This document shows positions 22,564 through 24,535 of a stretch of 24,535 nt of DNA, in pieces; position 1 is the first letter of the stretch; every line of letters starts with the position of its first letter. The notes beneath the pieces were generated by a model. That model was not told the DNA's origin. It did no database searches and saw nothing but the letters and a program-made list of their open reading frames with translations. This DNA comes from a virus. A program made the position numbers and the translations under genes. The stretch spans positions 1 through 24,535 of IMG/VR virus record IMGVR_UViG_3300010883_018845; one strand, 5' to 3'.

Positions 22564-23943
22564 TTATAGTTTTTTTAATACGTTAGCACGTTTACGTGCT
22601 TGAGCGGCTAGTAAGCCAACCTGACGATCTACAAAATCAATAATGCTTGCAGAAGTTTTGCCTTCAGCTTTTCGCATTAATCTTCCTGCACTTTGTCTAA
22701 GTTTCACTTCTGACCGCATCGGCGCACACATAAATAACACTTCTAGTTTTGGAATATCAATACCTGTACTAAATAAAGCGTAGGTAGATACAACAATACG
22801 TTTTTTTCCAGCAACTAGTTGAGCCATTCGTGCTTTACGTTCTTTTTTTGACATTTTAGAGGTGAGCATTACGGCGTCATCCCCTAACTCTTTGGTTAAG
22901 TGTTCTACTTGAGAAATACGTAAGCATAAAAATACTAACATTTTATCTGGGTATTCTTTTGCTGCGGTACAAATTAATTCATTTCGTGTTTTGTCCATAG
23001 AGAGGTCAGCTATCATTTCCTGGTAGTCTTGCGACTGTATTAACGGAAATGTGTAAGACGTCTCTATCGGTTTATACTCGGGTGTAATTAAAATGTCCTT
23101 AAATTTCTCCTTTGGAACAGTGTGGATTTTTGGTCCAGTAGCTAAAAATATAACTTTAGTAAGACCATCGTCCCTTTTTGGTGTTGCTGAAATGCCCCAT
23201 TTATACTTTGCTTTCAATGAGGTCATCGTGTGGTAATAAGTACTTGCTGCTACAATGTGTACTTCATCCGCAATTATCATACCTACGTTCTTATTTAGTA
23301 AGCCAAATTGTTCTTCAGAGAGTCGTGCCATTGTTTGATGAAGCGCGACTGTAATAGGCTTTACACTAAATTGTCCATCCCCAATAAAACCAATATTATC
23401 TGTAGTTAAATTTGTAAATTTTACAAATGCATTAATCGTTTGGTGTGCAAGTTCTAAAGTATTAACTAAAAAGATAGTTGATTGTTTCATTTTAAGAATA
23501 AGAGCTAAAGCAAAAATAGTTTTACCAGCACCAGTCATTGCCTCTAAAACTCCTATAGTTTTGTTATTACACGCATCTACCATATCTTGTTGATAATCAC
23601 GTAGAGTAGGTGTAAATTGTACTTTATTAAAGTAGTCTGATAAATCCTTTGTATAACGGTTATCAGTAATATCTGATTTAGAAACTTTTCCGTCTTCGTG
23701 GATTATAAGTAATATGTCATTTAAAGCTCCAATAGGAACTGTAATTGAGCCAAATTTATTCTTTTCGGGCTCATTGTAGTATGTCACATGACGTGGAACT
23801 CCCCAATTTGCAAGACCTAAATTCAGCCCCTGGCGAAATAAAGGATTTTCAATTGTTAAAAATTTTCTTATTTTTTTAAGGCTAATAAGAGGAAGCCCTG
23901 TAATATACGCCATATTGGATAAAATTATAGTTGGACTTTTCAT
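22564..23943 (-). CDS. Superfamily 2 DEAD/DEAH-type DNA helicase
   Basis: A 459-aa SF2 helicase of the type-III-restriction/UvsW-like shape used in phage replication or recombination. Motifs in order: Q-type start TLRDYQQDMVDA, Walker A AMTGAGKTIFAL, Walker B IIADEVH, motif III ISATPKR, motif IV region MLVFLCLRIS, motif V VVSTYALFSTGIDIP and motif VI QSAGRLMR. I chose ATG 23943: it is preceded by TCAAGGATTAC at a good distance, and the usual N-terminal strand (TIILSNMAYITG) and LTIENPLF follow. The longer reading from 24054 would run through the probable promoter region. It is the first gene of the leftward unit, and a 17-bp repeat lies in its leader. Trp codons are TGG only. Confidence 0.93.
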   Translation of the reverse strand: MKSPTIILSNMAYITGLPLISLKKIRKFLTIENPLFRQGLNLGLANWGVPRHVTYYNEPEKNKFGSITVPIGALNDILLIIHEDGKVSKSDITDNRYTKDLSDYFNKVQFTPTLRDYQQDMVDACNNKTIGVLEAMTGAGKTIFALALILKMKQSTIFLVNTLELAHQTINAFVKFTNLTTDNIGFIGDGQFSVKPITVALHQTMARLSEEQFGLLNKNVGMIIADEVHIVAASTYYHTMTSLKAKYKWGISATPKRDDGLTKVIFLATGPKIHTVPKEKFKDILITPEYKPIETSYTFPLIQSQDYQEMIADLSMDKTRNELICTAAKEYPDKMLVFLCLRISQVEHLTKELGDDAVMLTSKMSKKERKARMAQLVAGKKRIVVSTYALFSTGIDIPKLEVLFMCAPMRSEVKLRQSAGRLMRKAEGKTSASIIDFVDRQVGLLAAQARKRANVLKKL

Positions 23944-23969
23944 GTAATCCTTGATTAAATATTCATTGT

Positions 23970-23986
23970 TCTTATACCAATTTATA
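23970..23986 (-). repeat. 17-bp intergenic repeat, copy 2 (helicase leader)
   Basis: Exact second copy of the minus-strand 17-mer TATAAATTGGTATAAGA at 7378-7394. Here it lies 27 bp upstream of the helicase ATG. It contains a TATAAG that could serve as a -10 for leftward transcription, but no convincing -35 lies 16-18 bp before it. It may instead be a site for a phage-specified sigma factor or regulator. Confidence 0.45.
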
Positions 23987-23999
23987 GAGATAATTACTA

Positions 24000-24028
24000 T
24001 TGACCTGGCTTCATAATTTCGATATATT
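24000..24028 (+). promoter_or_regulatory. Sigma70-type promoter for the rightward operon
   Basis: TTGACC (24000-24005), a 17-bp spacer and TATATT (24023-24028) form a near-consensus sigma70 promoter facing right. It is about 57 bp before the ATG at 24085, leaving a short leader with AACCAAAAGAAAATAAA. It lies in the only divergent intergenic region of the window (23944-24084), so it probably drives the rightward, presumably later, genes. Confidence 0.7.
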
Positions 24029-24084
24029 AAGAAATAAGGTTTATTAGTAAACATTACAACAATTAACCAAAAGAAAATAAAATT

Positions 24085-24535
24085 ATGAGTGAAACTAACA
24101 AAAAATTACTAGAGGACCTATTTTTTAATGGGTATGCTACATGCGACGTCGAGCTGTTAGATAAAAAAATCGTTGCAACAATACGGAGTTTATCAGCTAA
24201 AGACCAATTAACAATTGAAAATAGTTTGAGTACCTTAAAAGGTTCAACCGCATTTGTTTTACATACTTACAGTTTAAAGTTATTATCATTTACATTAACT
24301 AAATATGGGAAAGAGGAGTTTAAAAATCCGGTTGAGGCGCTTGAGTTTTTAGAAACACTTCCTGGAATAGTTATTGATTATTTTCCAAACGAAGGTAATC
24401 GCAAAGGAATAAAGTATTCTTATAAAACATTTCTAGCAATGTATTATAAGAATCTTGCCGCCGATGCGTTAGTAAATAAAGATTTAACAAAATCATTTTT
24501 GTATGCGAATACTGCCTATCAATATGATGCGAATA
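24085..24535 (+). CDS. Hypothetical rightward protein, possible virion/tail-assembly protein (partial)
   Basis: The first gene of the opposite transcriptional unit, 150 codons to the end of the window with no stop. The sequence begins MSETNKKLLEDLFFNGYATC and includes VATIRSLSAKDQLTIENSL (about 31-49) and FVLHTYSLKLLSFTL (about 57-71). This layout reminds me of small virion or tail-assembly-chaperone proteins of marine phages, but that is recollection, not an assignment. Helical content is high and no Trp or in-frame TGA occurs. Its change of strand relative to the replication genes is typical for the start of a structural module. The C-terminus is missing. Confidence 0.7.
   Translation, partial: MSETNKKLLEDLFFNGYATCDVELLDKKIVATIRSLSAKDQLTIENSLSTLKGSTAFVLHTYSLKLLSFTLTKYGKEEFKNPVEALEFLETLPGIVIDYFPNEGNRKGIKYSYKTFLAMYYKNLAADALVNKDLTKSFLYANTAYQYDAN

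Noticed and set aside
1-24535. CRISPR array, insertion sequence, integrase, attachment site or tRNA
   Set aside because: No spaced repeats, transposase or integrase motifs, or cloverleaf candidates were seen on reading both strands. The only long repeats are the recU duplication, the 17-mer and the hairpins.

Overview
The window looks like part of the genome of an AT-rich tailed double-stranded DNA phage. Almost everything from 24.0 kb down to position 1 is one dense, overlapping set of genes on the minus strand: DNA replication, recombination, nucleotide metabolism and glycan genes. At 24,085 the polarity flips, and one rightward gene begins behind a good sigma70-type promoter (TTGACC-17-TATATT). 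The host is not directly visible. The phage sigma factor most resembles the short primary sigma factors of Bacteroidota, which makes that phylum a reasonable but unproven guess.

The genome appears to use a reassigned code in which TGA means tryptophan. Six adjacent-to-dispersed genes (10.1-14.1 kb and 18.15-18.80 kb) look like broken fragments under the standard code. With TGA read as Trp each becomes one full-length gene with intact family motifs. I count 17 in-frame TGA codons, many at family-conserved Trp positions, against 14 TGG in the same genes. The other genes (DNA polymerase, ribonucleotide reductase, helicase, Sak4-like ATPase and so on) contain TGG only. Nearly all genes stop at TAA, with a few TAG. 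The only three genes that could stop at TGA have a TAA or TAG a short distance downstream in frame.

Layout, in the order of leftward transcription. 24.0-21.5 kb: SF2 helicase, a small unknown, peptide deformylase and a Cys-rich small protein. 21.5-18.1 kb: a CCA-adding-enzyme relative with a degenerate catalytic site but an intact HD domain, a membrane-anchored Holliday-junction-type nuclease, a WalJ-like metallo-beta-lactamase exonuclease and a PolB-like 3'-5' exonuclease (two TGA-Trp). 18.1-16.7 kb: Sak4-like ATPase and DUF669-type ssDNA-binding protein, then a hairpin. 16.7-12.9 kb: a glycan block of GT4 glycosyltransferase, a second glycosyltransferase, two methyltransferase-like proteins and a third glycosyltransferase-like protein. 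12.86-10.1 kb: a cassette of a PMP/[2Fe-2S] sugar 3-dehydrase (E1/RfbH type), a 2OG-Fe(II) oxygenase-like protein and an RmlD-like reductase, bracketed by two copies of the 5' end of recU. 10.1-7.3 kb: intact recU, a small unknown, class II ribonucleotide reductase and a strong terminator.

7.3-2.6 kb holds the most novel cluster: an unknown 142-aa protein, an unknown 718-aa protein, a 76-aa beta-grasp-like protein ending exactly in Gly-Gly, an unknown 229-aa protein, a JAMM (JAB) protease and a ThiF/E1-like adenylyltransferase. Together these look like a phage-encoded ubiquitin-like modification and de-modification system without an obvious E2. 2.6-0 kb: a small membrane protein (holin-like), a phage sigma factor with a 13-bp inverted repeat in its leader, and a family A DNA polymerase that runs off the window.

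No tRNA, rRNA, CRISPR array, transposase or integrase was found. In particular no suppressor tRNA-Trp(UCA) is visible in this window.
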